A model generated the notes under the pieces. That model saw nothing but the letters and a program-made list of their open reading frames with translations. It made no database searches and had not been told where the DNA came from. Source: Aaosphaeria pasadenensis (Eukaryota > Ascomycota > Dothideomycetes > Pleosporales). Taken from it: a stretch of 64,000 nt of DNA. Of this stretch, positions 1-12,761 are shown piece after piece (position 1 is the stretch's first letter; every line of letters begins with the position of its first letter). The position numbers and the translations under genes were made by a program. Where the stretch lies: the NCBI GenBank assembly GCA_022813625.1, contig JAKLMB010000001.1:62001-126000 (forward strand). The letters are read 5' to 3'.

Positions 1-3000
1 GCGGTGAACCATAGCGTTTACGGACGGGCAAACGAATAGGCCTATCCTTTTTCGTTTTCCAAACGTGGCCATCTTCTTCGTTCAACTTGCCATCTTCAGT
101 GCCGGATTGCAGTTTGGATCGAGAAATGGTAGTTCGAATCTTCATTCTCATATTCTTAATATCTTCGGGGACATCGATCGCTTTGACAACGGGCTTGATG
201 TCCAGTGTGCCATATTCCCAACCTAGTAGGTTCTGAGGAGCCTGGAGCTGGACAGAGCGGAATACGATCGATATCCGGGCGCGTCCATATCCCAAGCCAC
301 CCGAAAGCGGATAGTTGGCATCGATCTGACTGCGACTCTGAAGTATTTTGGAGAGAGGTAGATAAACGATTCCCAGCAAGGGATCGTCTTCATGAACGCG
401 GGCATCTCGAACAGAGATATGCACTTCAGTATTGCGGTAGTCTCGAATGAAGCGTTCACAACCAGCATTAAAGAACGGCTTCGAATTCTTCGGCTTGGTC
501 CTTGTTTTGAAAACCTTTTGGTGGTTCAAGATGATGGTGCAATATGAAGACGGCAAGTCGTCGCCCTCTTCTTCCTCGTCGCTTGCGGCCCCATTTTTGT
601 CTGCCTTCTTTTTGTTGACAGCCTCCAGTTCGAGGCCTGTGATCTGATGGATTTGGACGCTAAGAATACCACTGGGGTAGTCCTGTGGCGGAGGTGACGC
701 TATGATGAGCTCATCCTGTCGTGTCTTACCCGAGTCAGCAGGGATAAATCTACACATTGTGGGCGGCACTTACCTTGAAATCTTGAGCTTTCTGTTGCTC
801 AATCTCGTCGCTCTCGTCCTTGCTAGCTTCGCGAAGTTTGTTCTCACTCTGTTCGTGAACCTTCTTCTTGAGCTGATCGATTGTCTTGATATCGGGATCT
901 TCATCTTGCGCCGCCAGTTGATCTTCGGTGATCCTTGTCTTCGAGAAATAGCCTACACTCCATTTCAGTTTTCCAGGCATACCCTCTCCTTTCTTTAAAG
1001 CCTTGAAGCCGTCTTCCCGTTCTTGAATTTTGCCATTAGTCTCGTGTCCTTTCATTAAGCCCTTCAGATCTAGTTCTATGCGACCGAGATCATCATCCGC
1101 GGTAGTCCGGTCAGAGTCCCATAGCTGTACTCTGAGACGTTCGTCCACATTCAACTCTTCTGGGGTAACAAGAACGAAGCATGTTTCCTCCCAAACAGGG
1201 TTCATATTTTTCTGCAAGACCCGAGTAGACCAAAGGGGTTTTCCGAATTTCGCCCACCCCACGCTCACATATGGATCTGCAGAGCCTTGTTTGATGGGTC
1301 CCAGCCCAGCATCGCCCTCCTTGAAGTCAAAGGCTCGCCGAATCGTGACAACCAGGACGCCCCTCGCGTTCGTATCTTTCTTGAAGTCGTCGCCTACAAG
1401 CATGTCCTTCAAGTCGAGTGTGAGTGACTTGGGAGCCACATACTCGGCCATTGCTGCATCCACGGACGATTGAACGAAATGTGAAATGAGTGGAACATCC
1501 ATCAAGTTTGGACCCTGCTTGATCAAAGGAATGCATGAAAGATTGACCTTTGGTTGGCCAAGGAAGGTCATGGTACAGAGCGAAAAGAATGGAGGATCCG
1601 GAGTTAGCTGCAATCGGAGCCGTACAGTTCCTACGATCCCGTGCAATTCAACCCAAACAGCTGCTCTGGTCAGTCATGTCAAGCATATGTGGGTGTGGCG
1701 ATACGTACGTAGTTTAACATTTGCAGGCATGTAGAAGGCCAAATACAGGTGAGCGTTCTTTGCTCGCTCTTTCATGCCACGTCTTCCTGTCGAAGGTCGG
1801 TAAGCAAAAGCAATTTCCACATTGACGAAATCGCCTTCCTCCGCTTCCATTCCTTGGGCAATGTTATCAATACTTTGTTCATTCTCGCCTACTTCATCTT
1901 GCTTGTTCTCTGAGCTCTCATCAACTTGGCCTTCCCCGGGCACCGAACGATCGTTCTTCTCCTTGTTGACAGGCTTCAGGGAACCGTCTTCAGATACAGT
2001 CCTAGCAGCGGCTCCGGTAGGAAGCCAGCGAACACCTAGGATGCGAAGAGCCTCGCTTCCTTGACCAATGTCATCGACACTGACCATTCGAACCATCTTT
2101 GGCAAACTAGCTTGCATGACGTCCTATATCTATTAGCTACATTGGGACCACGGGAAAACAAATGCATGACCACTTACCTCTAGAGTGTCAGATACTGAAG
2201 TAAAGAGATCTGGGTTGATCAATGGCCAGACAGAAGCAAGTAGAGAATTCAACCACTGTGCGCTTTCAGCAGTGGAGCTTTTGGACAATTCCTTCCCGCG
2301 TTGTCGCTCAGCTTGCCAGACTTCGGTCTCCCAGACATTCTTGATCTTGTTTTCGGTCCAATGACGCATACCAATAATGACTGCTGCAGAAACTCCCAGG
2401 CTGACTGCCACCTCCACGAAGGTGAAGAAAGCTCGTGACCATCCTGAACTGTTACGTGTAACCTGAAACAACGCAACCACAAGTGTCAAACTGACACTGA
2501 CGATACCCAGACCTGCTGTCATTGCCTTTCGATATACATCGGTGATACCATCTCTTGTCATCTGAAAGTCTGGGGGAGGAAATAGTTTGTCCATTTCTGA
2601 ATGTGTATCCTGCCCGTCAATGCCCTCTTGAGACAGTTGCTCGTCGCTCTTGTTCTTCGCATGCCCTCCAGTAGCTGATTGTGCTTCCGAGCCCGCAGGT
2701 GGCCCATTCTTAGGGGTCTTCTTCAAATCCTTGTCCGTATAGTCATGAATTGTGACTGGCAAATGTGTCACAGGGTCTGTGACTTCTCGTTCGGTGCCAT
2801 CTGCGGAGAACTTCTTCATTTGTTTTCGTGCTTTCTTGGGATCTGACTCATGCAGGTGGCCCTCGGTAGTATCTTTCGCCTGTTCTTCCTCTTCCCCCTT
2901 GATCTCTGGGTCCTTCTGTTCTTCTAATTTTCCGGCATGTTCTTCTGCGATATCGTCATCGTGTCCCAAATTCTTGTTCTCGGCCTGGTATGGCTGTGTG

Positions 3001-3233
3001 TTCTCGTTGGGATTCGCGGCTTCTTTGCCATGTCGGAGCGTGGTGTAGGCGTCACCGATGCGCTCTAGTCTGCTCCTATCGTCGCTTTCTTTCCGATCAT
3101 CAGGCGCTGGATATTTAGCCTCGCGCTCCTCCTTCTCCTGGCGATACTTCTGTACGGTAGGGATCGGGTTGTGAGGTGTGTATGGAGCCTTGTGGTTTTT
3201 TCGGCCAGTCTGGATATCCTCCACTCCAGACAT
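1..3233 (-). CDS. SMP/C2 domain ER-plasma membrane tether, tricalbin/Mug190-like (3' end outside window)
   Basis: Four exons are visible: 3233-2178, 2123-1709, 1660-774 and 715 to beyond the left edge. The first ~235 residues are charged and low in complexity. Two hydrophobic segments at about residues 238-258 and 262-284 form a likely ER hairpin. An SMP-type lipid-binding region follows, starting near residue 300 and spanning the first three exons. A C2 domain lies at about 590-700, with the typical SADPYV and NPVWEE elements. A second C2-like domain starts near 800 in the last exon. This order (hairpin, SMP, C2 repeats) matches tricalbins and the fungal Mug190 group, which hold cortical ER to the plasma membrane and move lipids between them. 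The start is the first ATG of the long frame. The family is clear; choosing Mug190 over classical tricalbin is inference, and the C-terminus is missing. Confidence 0.88.
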
Positions 3234-4494
3234 GGCAGCGACAGTAGGTGCAGAGGCTTTTCTGGAAGTTAAGCTGTTATGTAGAGAACCTGCTCAGATG
3301 GGGTTGGGCAATGATCGTAAGTCTTGTTATTCGTGGGTAGCGTAGAGGTCATGCAACATCAAGAGGTGAGCGAGCGAAATGGAACGAAGGGTTTGGTGGA
3401 TTGGTGAGAGAGAAAGTCGAAATACGAGTAATAACTGTTGTTCAAGTGGGCATGAGAAGGCGCGCCACGACGACTTCATTCCCAAGGGTCGTGGTCCGTG
3501 TATTTGCAATTGACGTATTGTACAAGGCTTTTGGCAGGTTTTTGGTGTGATAATTGCAATACCAAGCTCCCTTTGCCCCACCAAGGATCATCAAGGCCAT
3601 CCAATCCTTATTGTTCGTGATGCCGTTTCATCCATGGACCATGTGTGCTATGGATGTCAAGGTGAACAAGCGATGACGTCGGCTTGGCAATGCCGTTTAC
3701 TGTGTCAGCGTGCGGAGTTGGACAACAGGGGACGTGCGGAGAACACGTGCGGGAGCTCCATCCGTAATTGAATCGGATTCTTCTTATCTGTGGAAATGAA
3801 AGATAATTATGAGTACGGAAATACAGAGGCATGTCGTATCCAAGTGTACCCAAGCACTGCTACTCGTAGCTCCCTCCCCCTGCAACAAGTATCGAGTTGG
3901 CAACAATAAATCGTCAAACCTAAGAACTAGGCCCAAGAAGATATCGACGGTTCAGTAACACCATCGAGAACGCAACGCGTCTGGTGTGGATACGAACCCC
4001 CATTATGCCGATCAACAAGCTCCTTAAGCCTTCGGTAGTTTAGCCGAAGAATGCTACCAATTCTAGGTGACTAGGTCCTTCTTTGGTTTCTTCCGCCCTT
4101 GTCGTACCTGCCTTGGAGTGACTTGATTTCGTAGATACGCGCTCTATCTACAAAAACCCGTACTCAAGAAGAAGAAGAAGAAGAAGAAGAAGAAGAAGAA
4201 GAATGTGTACCTGTGAGCGAGTGATAAGACCCTCACCATCGATTACATCAGTTAGACCAAGACACTTGTACGGAGAAATGATAGAGAGAATAAGTCGGAG
4301 TTACAAGGAAACGCACAGACTCCACCACTGTTGTCCAAGGCACCTAGGCGACATATCCTTGACTGTAGATCGATAAACAACCCACCTACACACATTCCTA
4401 CCACAACGTTGCCGTACTGTAGCTCAGTCGACCAAGCAGACATCGACAGCTGTGGGATGGAGCAGAGCTTTGTGCCAGGTGATACAAGCACAGC
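3234..4494. other. Divergent intergenic region, tether gene / F-box gene
   Basis: This 1.26 kb spacer separates two genes transcribed away from each other, so it should hold both promoters. I see no coding frame with gene-like features. It contains a GAA repeat at 4166-4203 and a small perfect hairpin (CTTCGG at 4030-4035 pairing with CCGAAG at 4044-4049). No clear TATA element was recognised. Confidence 0.6.
4166..4203. repeat. (GAA)n microsatellite
   Basis: About 12 uninterrupted GAA/AAG trinucleotide units lie 290 bp upstream of the F-box gene. Such tracts change length readily; whether this one affects expression is unknown. Confidence 0.95.
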
Positions 4495-5796
4495 ATGATC
4501 AATCTCCCCACGGAAGTTCTTCTCAACATTTTCGCGTCACTTGATTCTCTCCAAGATTTACTGTGCCTTAGGGAAGTTTGCAGGCGGTATCACAATGTCA
4601 TCGATGAATTTCCTCAATCAAGCGCATATAAAGTAGCTCGGTCTCAATTTGCTGCTTTTGATGACGCTCTGCTAGCGATTCGTCTCAAAAGCATCCCGCA
4701 TGAGTCGCTATGTTTCTACAATCTCGAGAGCAAAGCTTACTCCTTCACCCCTACATCGGAGTATCTCCAGGCAGTTTTGGACGGTGAACCCGTTCCAGAA
4801 GGATGCCCGACAGGCCCGCCACTGCTTTGGCACGATGAACTCAGGCGCGTGGTGGACCTATACCTACTTGGGATCGCATCAATATCCGTTGCATCTGGCA
4901 GCAAAGCCATGAACCAAACCTGGCGTGAGCCCCCTGGAGTTCACCTATGGACATACTCCGATGCTTTCGGAGATGCCTGGCTAGATGCTTATTTAAGAGG
5001 TTTCTACCGCTTGAGTGCATTTTCTGCTCTCTTCAGTTCGAGAGTGATTGCGCAACCAATTCTAGACGCGGTCAAAAAGCATGAGCCCGGATTCAACTTC
5101 GAAGAAGTGGTTCCTGAAGCCTTCTGGCGTGATGTTCATAATTTTCCGATCCATGCTGGATGCGAGCATCGATACGAAACGACATACATCATGGGCTATC
5201 AACCTCCATCAGTCGGTGATCATTATGATATCTTCGCAGGCTTTTGGGAATGGCTATATCGTCGGCCCAAACTACACAATGCAGGTCGCAGCTTCCAATC
5301 ACCTAGCGAAGACTCTGCCCCGCCTTCGCTGCTGGAAGAGCCAAAGCAAGAAGTTTTGTCAGTCGTACAGATGTGTAAAGTAGCCGAATACTTGAGCGAT
5401 CGTAGTTTCGGCATAAAACCATCACCTCATCATCATGTCAAAGCCCTCTTCAACGAATTCTACGTGAAAGAGGGTGACAACCACCCACCCTTCACGATGT
5501 ACCGACCTAAGCTTCATATCCCACTGTGGTCACATCCACATGCCATCATCAAGCACTGGACAGAACAGAATGTGTATTCGATTGTGTGGGAGCGCATTCA
5601 CAATTTCAACACCGATCAAGGGTTTCTCGGCGTGCGATCAATATGGGATATTTGTAACAGCGAGCTCAGCAGCCGGTTCCGTCTAGTCTATGACCCTGAA
5701 CCTCGCGAACATATGAGACTAAGTGATGCACTGCTCAATATGCGTGGCGAGATTTACGATCTCGACGATCGAGAACGCCCATCTTTGATAGCTTAG
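4495..5796 (+). CDS. F-box domain protein
   Basis: A single-exon gene of 433 residues. The N-terminus (about residues 1-45) reads as an F-box: a start LPTEVLLNIF, then a leucine-rich stretch and a CRRYH motif, as in the helices that bind Skp1. Such proteins are substrate-recognition subunits of SCF ubiquitin ligases. The rest has no recognisable repeat (no WD40 or regular LRR), which is common for fungal F-box proteins whose target is unknown. It contains many Trp, Tyr and His residues and a paired HHH at about 308-310. The start is the first ATG in frame and falls exactly at the F-box. No intron is needed. The F-box assignment is from the sequence; the substrate is unknown. Confidence 0.85.
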   Translation: MINLPTEVLLNIFASLDSLQDLLCLREVCRRYHNVIDEFPQSSAYKVARSQFAAFDDALLAIRLKSIPHESLCFYNLESKAYSFTPTSEYLQAVLDGEPVPEGCPTGPPLLWHDELRRVVDLYLLGIASISVASGSKAMNQTWREPPGVHLWTYSDAFGDAWLDAYLRGFYRLSAFSALFSSRVIAQPILDAVKKHEPGFNFEEVVPEAFWRDVHNFPIHAGCEHRYETTYIMGYQPPSVGDHYDIFAGFWEWLYRRPKLHNAGRSFQSPSEDSAPPSLLEEPKQEVLSVVQMCKVAEYLSDRSFGIKPSPHHHVKALFNEFYVKEGDNHPPFTMYRPKLHIPLWSHPHAIIKHWTEQNVYSIVWERIHNFNTDQGFLGVRSIWDICNSELSSRFRLVYDPEPREHMRLSDALLNMRGEIYDLDDRERPSLIA

Positions 5797-6145
5797 ATAG
5801 CCTGTTGTTTTCTGGATCAATCAATCAAATAACAAGTAACTTGCGCATAATGCAATTGAATCTTAGTTCCTTTACTACAATTCAAAGTTACGATTTTCAA
5901 GGAAAAGACGAACACCTCGCATATAAACCTCGAGTGACAACGTATCCAATGATTCATAACTCCATCCCATCCCGAATTAAAGCATTTTTGATTAAGTCCT
6001 CCTATTTCCTTCCGCCGGGTATCATAGCACATTACATCTTGTTTCCTGCTCAAAAGCCCTGTCCTCCCACTGATTGGTTCTTCTTTACCAGCCCAGTCTT
6101 ACTCATGGGTGCATCTGCGCTTCTAGGCAACCGACATATCATTTC
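5797..6145. other. Convergent intergenic region
   Basis: This 350 bp AT-rich spacer lies between the 3' ends of the F-box gene and the small minus-strand gene. Both terminators should lie here. An open frame on the plus strand (5805-6182) overlaps the next gene and has no family features. Confidence 0.5.
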
Positions 6146-6490
6146 TCATCGTGAAAGAGAATGGGCGACCAGGGCAGCATAAAATGGCTCTTTGTTCACG
6201 TGTGCCTTGTTCTTCTGAACAGTCTTCACTTGGCCTGACTTGATCTCAGACGCTATAACATCAATACCGTTAGGGATACGTTCATGTGATGTAAGGAGAA
6301 CAAGAAAGACTGTCGTACATTTTTTGGAGAATACCGAGCGAATGCTCTTCTTCGAGTCGTTTGACGTTCCGTAGAATTGCTTGTTCTCCTCATAAGGTGG
6401 TGGTGCGGTGTTGGAGGAGGTTGAGTTCCGCGGTGAAGTGGATGCTTCGGAGGAGGTGATGGAATACATCTGCTTGGTTGTGGAAGACAT
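6146..6490 (-). CDS. Small hypothetical protein with PPPY motif
   Basis: An open frame of 114 residues starting at ATG. The N-terminal half is rich in Ser and Thr and contains a PPPY sequence, a typical ligand of WW domains such as those of Rsp5-type ubiquitin ligases. A candidate intron of about 80 nt lies inside the frame (donor GTACGA after residue ~58, a CTAAC-like branch site, acceptor GTTATAG). Because its length is a multiple of three with no stop, the protein is open with or without splicing; splicing would remove a hydrophobic segment (VFLVLL). I do not recognise the family. The lack of overlap with another gene and an upstream TATA-like element favour a real gene, with moderate confidence. 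Confidence 0.5.
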   Translation of the reverse strand: MSSTTKQMYSITSSEASTSPRNSTSSNTAPPPYEENKQFYGTSNDSKKSIRSVFSKKCTTVFLVLLTSHERIPNGIDVIASEIKSGQVKTVQKNKAHVNKEPFYAALVAHSLSR

Positions 6491-8311
6491 GTTGATATTA
6501 TAGGAACCGGTGGATTGGTGATGTGGTGCTGTGCCTAGTCGTGATAGATGTATGGATCAAAGTGGCTCAAATGATTAAAGATGGGTATCGTGTAGCTTGT
6601 TGCGAGGTATTGAGGGTTCTTGCTTTCTGTGGATGCTGATGATAATGAAAGGGAAAATTTACCATGAATGCTTTCGAACTATATATACGTAGGTCTCCTA
6701 TGCAGCTTACAGAACAATTGCGTCGCGCAATCCTACCATCTTACTGATCATCGGAATAATCCAACGATCCCAACCTGAAAAAAAAGCCAATGCCGCAAGA
6801 CTATACCCTCGCATGGGACTCTATCCACTCGGATATACCAACTTATGACATAAGCTAATATTGAAGACGCAGTCAATGCTACTATTTTCTCACCACACGA
6901 TGGATCAACAAGGCTAGCGTGACATATGCACTTCAAAGCTTCTGTTAGAAGCCAGTTACGGAACGGCATTCGCCCCCGCTAGCTGTCTACACTCGATGCA
7001 CGTGTGTCACCCTGACCCTAGGAACTGGAGACCACATTCAAGGCAACAACGCCGTAGAAAACCTGTAACATCCCAATCAGAGAAAGGCTAGAACAGACCG
7101 CATTTGTGAATGCCGGTGCGCAATGTCATCAGACGGGGTTCGCGGATTACGTTGAGAAATGTAATTCACTCCATCCACCACCAATAAGAAAATTTGATGC
7201 GTTCACGATCGAGTGGATCTATTAGATCTATCATACCACTGGCGAGCGCGAGATCACGGCATGCATCGGTATTGGGAGGGAAGAAGGAGAAAAAAACTTT
7301 TTTTTCTCTCTTTATTGTTATTGTTACGAGAGGAAGTGGATATTGTGTTGCACCGCTGGGGAACATGTCAGTGCTCAGGGCTGCAGGCGTTCGGAGTACT
7401 TCAATTCCGATCTGATAATACAAAGCCTACTGCATAATGTGGAATAAAGGCGTCATTTCTAGCTTAATCAATGGCATGTAGGAGCTCTGCGCCTGTTTAG
7501 GAAGATTTGCTTATAAATGGATCTTTCTTGGACTATCTTGCATTTCATCATGAGTCCTTGCCTAGATGCCATTTCTTCTTGTCTGACGAGGAGCTACTAC
7601 TCTCGATTTAGCTTAGAAACAATCCCTTTATTCCGGATCATGCAGTATCACAAACATGAAAACATTGGCATTGAAACGTGCATGAATGAAAAGTCAGGAT
7701 CAGTATGATCAGCAGTAAGCCCGATGGTTGACAAAAGTGATACGATTGCAGTAGTTGAAGGATGCGGCAGTGGTGCAAGTATGGTTGGTATCGTGCTTAG
7801 GCGAGCAATATGTTATAGATATATCCGAGAGACAACAGCTCGGGGTCATTTGTAATAATGGGTAAAATGAGGTTTGATGGCAGCTCAAGAGTATGCATGG
7901 CATGATCATTTAGGAGGAGAAGGTGATGGTCAAACAATATCCGCATGCTTCAAGCGCAATGGGGGCGAACCTGGCTCGGACATAATCAACGCGGTACAAG
8001 GCAGGTGCTAGGTCGGAGATAATCAAGCATTTATTCTTTGATCACTCGTGAGCTTGTTTTGAAACTCGTACCTTATACCTATCTCCGAGATGGATCGTAG
8101 ATGATCATCTAACCAAAACGACAACTGGGGTACACTCTCGGCAATTCCAATAGCAGAACCGGTAGATGGATGGAACCGCTGAGAAATCACGAAAAGGCTG
8201 CACTTCGCAAGACATTAGTAGATAAACAGAAGGGTATATGTATGTACAAATCCTTATTGCTCCAGGCTTTTGCTCAAAAAAAGATACTACACATGAAATC
8301 AGCGAGCAAGG
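6491..8311. other. Intergenic region, no supported gene
   Basis: About 1.8 kb between the start of the small minus-strand protein and the 3' end of the zinc-cluster regulator. Several frames of 60-85 codons exist on both strands around 7166-7909, but they overlap each other and show no domain, no convincing splice structure and no codon pattern like the neighbours. I see nothing else in it. Confidence 0.5.
6679..6690 (-). promoter_or_regulatory. Possible TATA element
   Basis: A TATATATA run lies about 190 bp upstream of the minus-strand ATG at 6490. The position fits a core promoter with a modest 5' leader. No transcript start is known. Confidence 0.3.
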
Positions 8312-10755
8312 CTACCACTTCCAGCCATCCCAAGTAGCACTCACGGTATTATTCCAATTGGCGTTATCAAGCCAATTCAGGAAATCCTCGCTTTCAGTCG
8401 GTATGGGCTCCATACCATCCACAAGAGGAATATCGAAAAATCCGCCTCCTACAGCCGGCATTCCGGAACCGCTATCTGTGCCTGCGTCTGAATTTGTGTT
8501 CGCTGTAGGTTGGTGGTTGAGAACTTCGTCTAATATGTATGCCAACATCTTATTTAGCTCGCTGCAGAGTCTGTGATTCCCATCACCGGGCAGGATCACC
8601 CATTCTAAACAAGATATCAAGACGGAAAGATTACGTATTATATCCGCCCTCTTAAGGTCCCCCGGTAATGGTGCATTCTCAAGTGTGCATCTCCTGAGTT
8701 CTAAAGCCAAGATGCCTGCACTCGGCAAGCAATAGAAAAGTATAATAGTAGGGACGTGACGCTGAACACCATATTCTTGTTTCCGATGTTTGTTGAAAAC
8801 GAGAACTGTTGATAGTAGCTTCATCGAGATGTCTAAGAGTGCGGGTTTGGCTGCTGGTGTATGTCGGCGAAGGATGCGCTGTACTTGGAACTCATTCTGC
8901 AGATATTCCAAGTATGCACTGATCATACGGATGGATATCGCTGGATCGACTTCGGTCCACATAAGGTCTTCATCATAGGTGTCGTAACGAAGGTGTGGCG
9001 GTAGGGACTGCCAGGTCTGTTGGCATTCTGTTGATATTGCCCTGTGGTGGGAATCAGCAGAGAACTACTAAAAATGAATATCCTTCCTTACTGGATCTTC
9101 TGTATCACATCACCATCTGTCTTTCCAGCAAGCGATAATTGCAGTATGCGCTCTTTGGAGACAGAGTTCTGAAAGCGAAGCCTTATCCAAGAGGCGGAGC
9201 AGATCTGGCCCTGAGTATTCCAACCTTCTGGATCAAGCCTTGCAAGCGCCGTATTCAAGACTTCTGGATCAGAGGAACACGCCACGCCGTCATCTAAATC
9301 AAGCGGCATCTTGCGATTGGAATACATGGAGGCCATCATCGGTGGCCGCCCAAAGAAGGTAGCTAGCTGTTTGTCACTCTTGTAAGCTGCGGCATATAAT
9401 CGCCTTCGGCACTCGCGGAGAAAGAACGGCTCAGGCCCTTCTTCACAATGAATACCCTCCGCATATACTGCGCTAACAGAGTCACCCATTCCGCGCCAGA
9501 CGCCATGATCTGTAGGGAATCAGTCTCATGGAACCACATACTGAAGGGAAAGGACTAACAATTGTCACCATAAAAATTGCTCATAACAAGCATGTTGCTG
9601 TAGAGAAGCCATATCATAACGTCATTGACAGCCCCATGTACCTGGCACAGGCTGATACAGTCGTAGCTTGCATGAATCATATCCTCTATGAACTCGTCTT
9701 TGTTGATCTTGCGGCCGTCTTCCAATGTAAAGAGAGGGTCGTCTGGAGAAGTAAACTGCGCGTTGGATCCAGCCAAAGCCAGTATCAGCCCAAGCGTCTC
9801 CCATCGGAGGTTCTGGCCTGTGTAAAGAGTATGAAATTCAGATCCAAGCATGGTGGGTGGGACCTTCAATGGTCGAGCTGTATTTGCGGTGAGTGCGGCA
9901 TACATGGGGAAAGGATCGCCATCAACCATGGAGAGCTGTTCTAAGTCTATGCGTAGTTGAGGAAGTGCTGATAAGATCAGTGGTCCCATCAAGACGGACG
10001 CTGTGTGATTCTTGAAGTACATCTTTGCTGATTTCTCAAACAGCGAGAAAGGCGTGAGCTTGGAGATGATCGATTGTCCAACCGACATTTGGCAGTGCCG
10101 ACTGCCTGATATGGCTCGAGGAACGATCTGTGGCTCCGTGACAACCGGCTCAGGAGGCTGGCTATGAATTGAGTCCGGGAGAGGGCGTTCTTCAGCGAAG
10201 ACACTGGCATAGCTTGTCGAACCTAAGAAGAAGCTTCTTCCAGACTCTGAGGCACTCTGGGTGGTCCTCGTGGCGGACTCGGGAGGTGTTGGCCATGTAT
10301 TGCTAGCAAGCGAGGAGGTGACCGTGCCAATATCATTCCGAAGGGTTGTGGTTGGGCTGAGATGGAGAGGTGTGAGTTTCCCGTGATCCCGCGATTCACG
10401 CGTTTCGGAGTATCTGGGCTTTACAACCCTTGGACGGCGCTCAGGTTGTTTACGAGGAGTTCCAGCAGGTTTAGTCATTGGCGCAGGATGGTAGAAGCAC
10501 TGGGTTCCCAAGTCATTAAAACTGTCGAACGCAAGACATCACTAGAGATGCAGGGTGAAGATGGGTGGCTAACTTGATCGACTACTCCTCGCGCCCTACA
10601 CTTTTCACAGGTCGGTGTAGCATGGTCACATCGGATTTTTGAGATTCTGCATGGCTCGCAAGATCTTTCAAGCTATATGGTAAGTACCTACATAGGAGTG
10701 GATGATAGAGACATAGGTACTGTACTGACCTGGGTTTTCCATTTCTGCGGAGCAT
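8312..10755 (-). CDS. Zn2Cys6 fungal transcription factor with middle homology region
   Basis: A five-exon model: 10755-10730, 10664-10574, 10499-9569, 9509-9092 and 9041-8312, giving 731 residues. A full zinc binuclear cluster at residues 11-39 appears only after joining the first three exons: CEPC, six residues, C, six residues, CEKC, eight residues, C. This is canonical for Gal4-type DNA-binding domains. A basic linker follows (PRKQPERRPR), then a Ser/Thr/Pro-rich stretch, then from about residue 150 a helical region typical of the fungal transcription factor middle homology region, including a GVWRGMGDSV segment where the third and fourth coding exons join. The C-terminus is acidic and aromatic (DFLNWLDNANW), resembling an activation domain. 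The first exon is only 26 nt, so ab initio gene finders could miss the DNA-binding domain. The target genes are unknown. Confidence 0.88.
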
Positions 10756-12761
10756 CGTGTCTTGCCTGGGTAGGTACTTAACCACTCAACGGACAATTGG
10801 TGAAGTGGAAACTGTGCAGTATGAAGTGGCCCATCGTTTGCGATGGAGGATACGACGTCCTTTCCGTGCAGGACCTCGTGGGTCATTCCGAGAATAGAGG
10901 CTAAGAAGAGACGGAAAAGACTCCGACAGTCATGACTAATTGATCCTCTAGAAGCACGCTTGTCCTTCTCCTCACTTTTGATTTGTTCAGATGAACGTGA
11001 GCTAACTACTCTTTACCTAACTCCAGATGCTTCGGAATTCTCGGAGTAGAAAATGGACCTAATCTGGTTAAGCGGTGCTGCTTCCTTTCGCCGTCATTAA
11101 GAAAACCCACTATTATCTAATCGCTCTATTCCGAGACCTCTACCTTAACATGACTCCTACTCCTACCATCATCAGTATTGTAGCTATGGGCTGTCATAAG
11201 CTTCAAGTATTATCAAGAATACAGCTGTCGTCGTGTTGTGGTAATATGCCTGAAGTATCCATATGCTGAGAGGTAAGGGGTGCATGCGTTTTCGCTGTCC
11301 CGGTCCGCAAGGCGCATTCTGAACCATAACCATACTGTGTACAGTACATGAGAGGGAATACTTGCCGATACATCTTGTTACGCTGTTTCTCTCCAAACCA
11401 AGCCGTCGCAATATTAATAATGACGATGTAGTAGTTGCGAATTATTATATGTATCGCACGAGCGCGCCACAAACAGCGGCTGCACTCGGGTTGTGTGTGG
11501 CTTTTCCTCATCCTCAAGGCAAACCACAACAGTGCTCAGCGGCAGGGTGACGCCGTATGATCATGCCAGTTTCATCATACTTTGGCCACAGCCAGCCAGC
11601 AGAGTCAAGCGAACTGTTGATCAGTCCAAGGATCCCTTCGCAGATCTCAGCGTCGCGCTATGTCTGAGAGATTCGTACCCTACTTGATGGGGTATGCGCT
11701 GGCACCGCTTACACCTCATATAAACGTCGACGACATCCGCATGTATGGTCGCTCTGGCTGCGGCCACCCAGAAATGGCTCAACTGGGGATGGTAGAGTCT
11801 TTACGGCAGTGCTTGGGCAGCAAACGATTGGCTCAAGCTTTTCCTACTGCTGGTCATAGGAATGTGTTGTAACGTGCTCTTGCAAAACCGGTCAACCCAG
11901 CAGAGCCTCATGGAAGGTCTTCTTGTCTCTTGATTCGATTGCGTGAGATGCCGCCTTTGCTTTTGATGCCATTATCGCTCCAGGTTTTAGCGAAAGAGGC
12001 GCAGTTTGCATATCTCGAATCTTGGCCGAGCCTGAGGCATCTCTGGTATACCCTCGACAGCCATCGGCCGCCGATACATGACACACCCCAGCCAGATGGG
12101 TTTTGAAAGAATCTAAGAATCTTGAGATAACTACGTCCAAGGAGTAGTTGACATACTTGTACCTACAGCCTCTGCTGCGGAAGTTTGTTTGCTCACCAAA
12201 ACAGCTGGCAGAGTGGGCGCCTTACCTTTTAACCGCAATTGGCGTCGTCTTCGGCGGGCATTGGGTTCATTTGGTGCGACCCCGTCGTATTACTGCCGCT
12301 GTTTTGTGCTGCCGTAGCTGCGTGCTCCTGCGCTGCGACTGCAGCTACCAATAGTTGCATGTGCCGGGGGTCATCTTCACCGGTCGTTGCGGGGTGTAAG
12401 AACAGCTGCGAAAAGGGAGGTGCTACACCACACCACGCAATTGCCCTTGAATCGACTCTGCCCAGCTGATGTTAATCTTTCAGCCGCGACCGTCCTTCTA
12501 TCTTCACTGCCCCTTCCTCGACTCGAGTTGGACGTCTTCTTTCCTGGTGGATCATCTTTGTTGTAAGCTTTCGCGCGCAGTCCTTCGCCAACCTTACAGG
12601 GCGGGATTCGATCTTTCATTGTCGTCGGTTTTGGGCCACCAGTCCGCGGGCCGCGCTCTGGCGTAGCCCTCCGTGAGGCATTTCGCAAGGCGATTGATGC
12701 GCAGTTTCTACAATCTCATTAATCCTACACCTCGCCTTTCCTGGCGACCTTTTGGCACGCC
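10756..12761. other. Divergent intergenic region between two zinc-cluster regulators
   Basis: A 2 kb spacer between two head-to-head regulator genes, so it probably contains both promoters and their leaders. Open frames here are short (up to 108 codons), overlap on both strands and lack family features. The 600 bp before 12762 is GC-richer than the rest and probably includes the 5' leader of the plus-strand regulator. Confidence 0.5.

Noticed and set aside
3988..3998. B-box-like sequence (GGTTCGTATCC on the minus strand), suggesting a tRNA
   Set aside because: The surrounding T stem pairs poorly, no acceptor stem pairs, and no good A box lies upstream.
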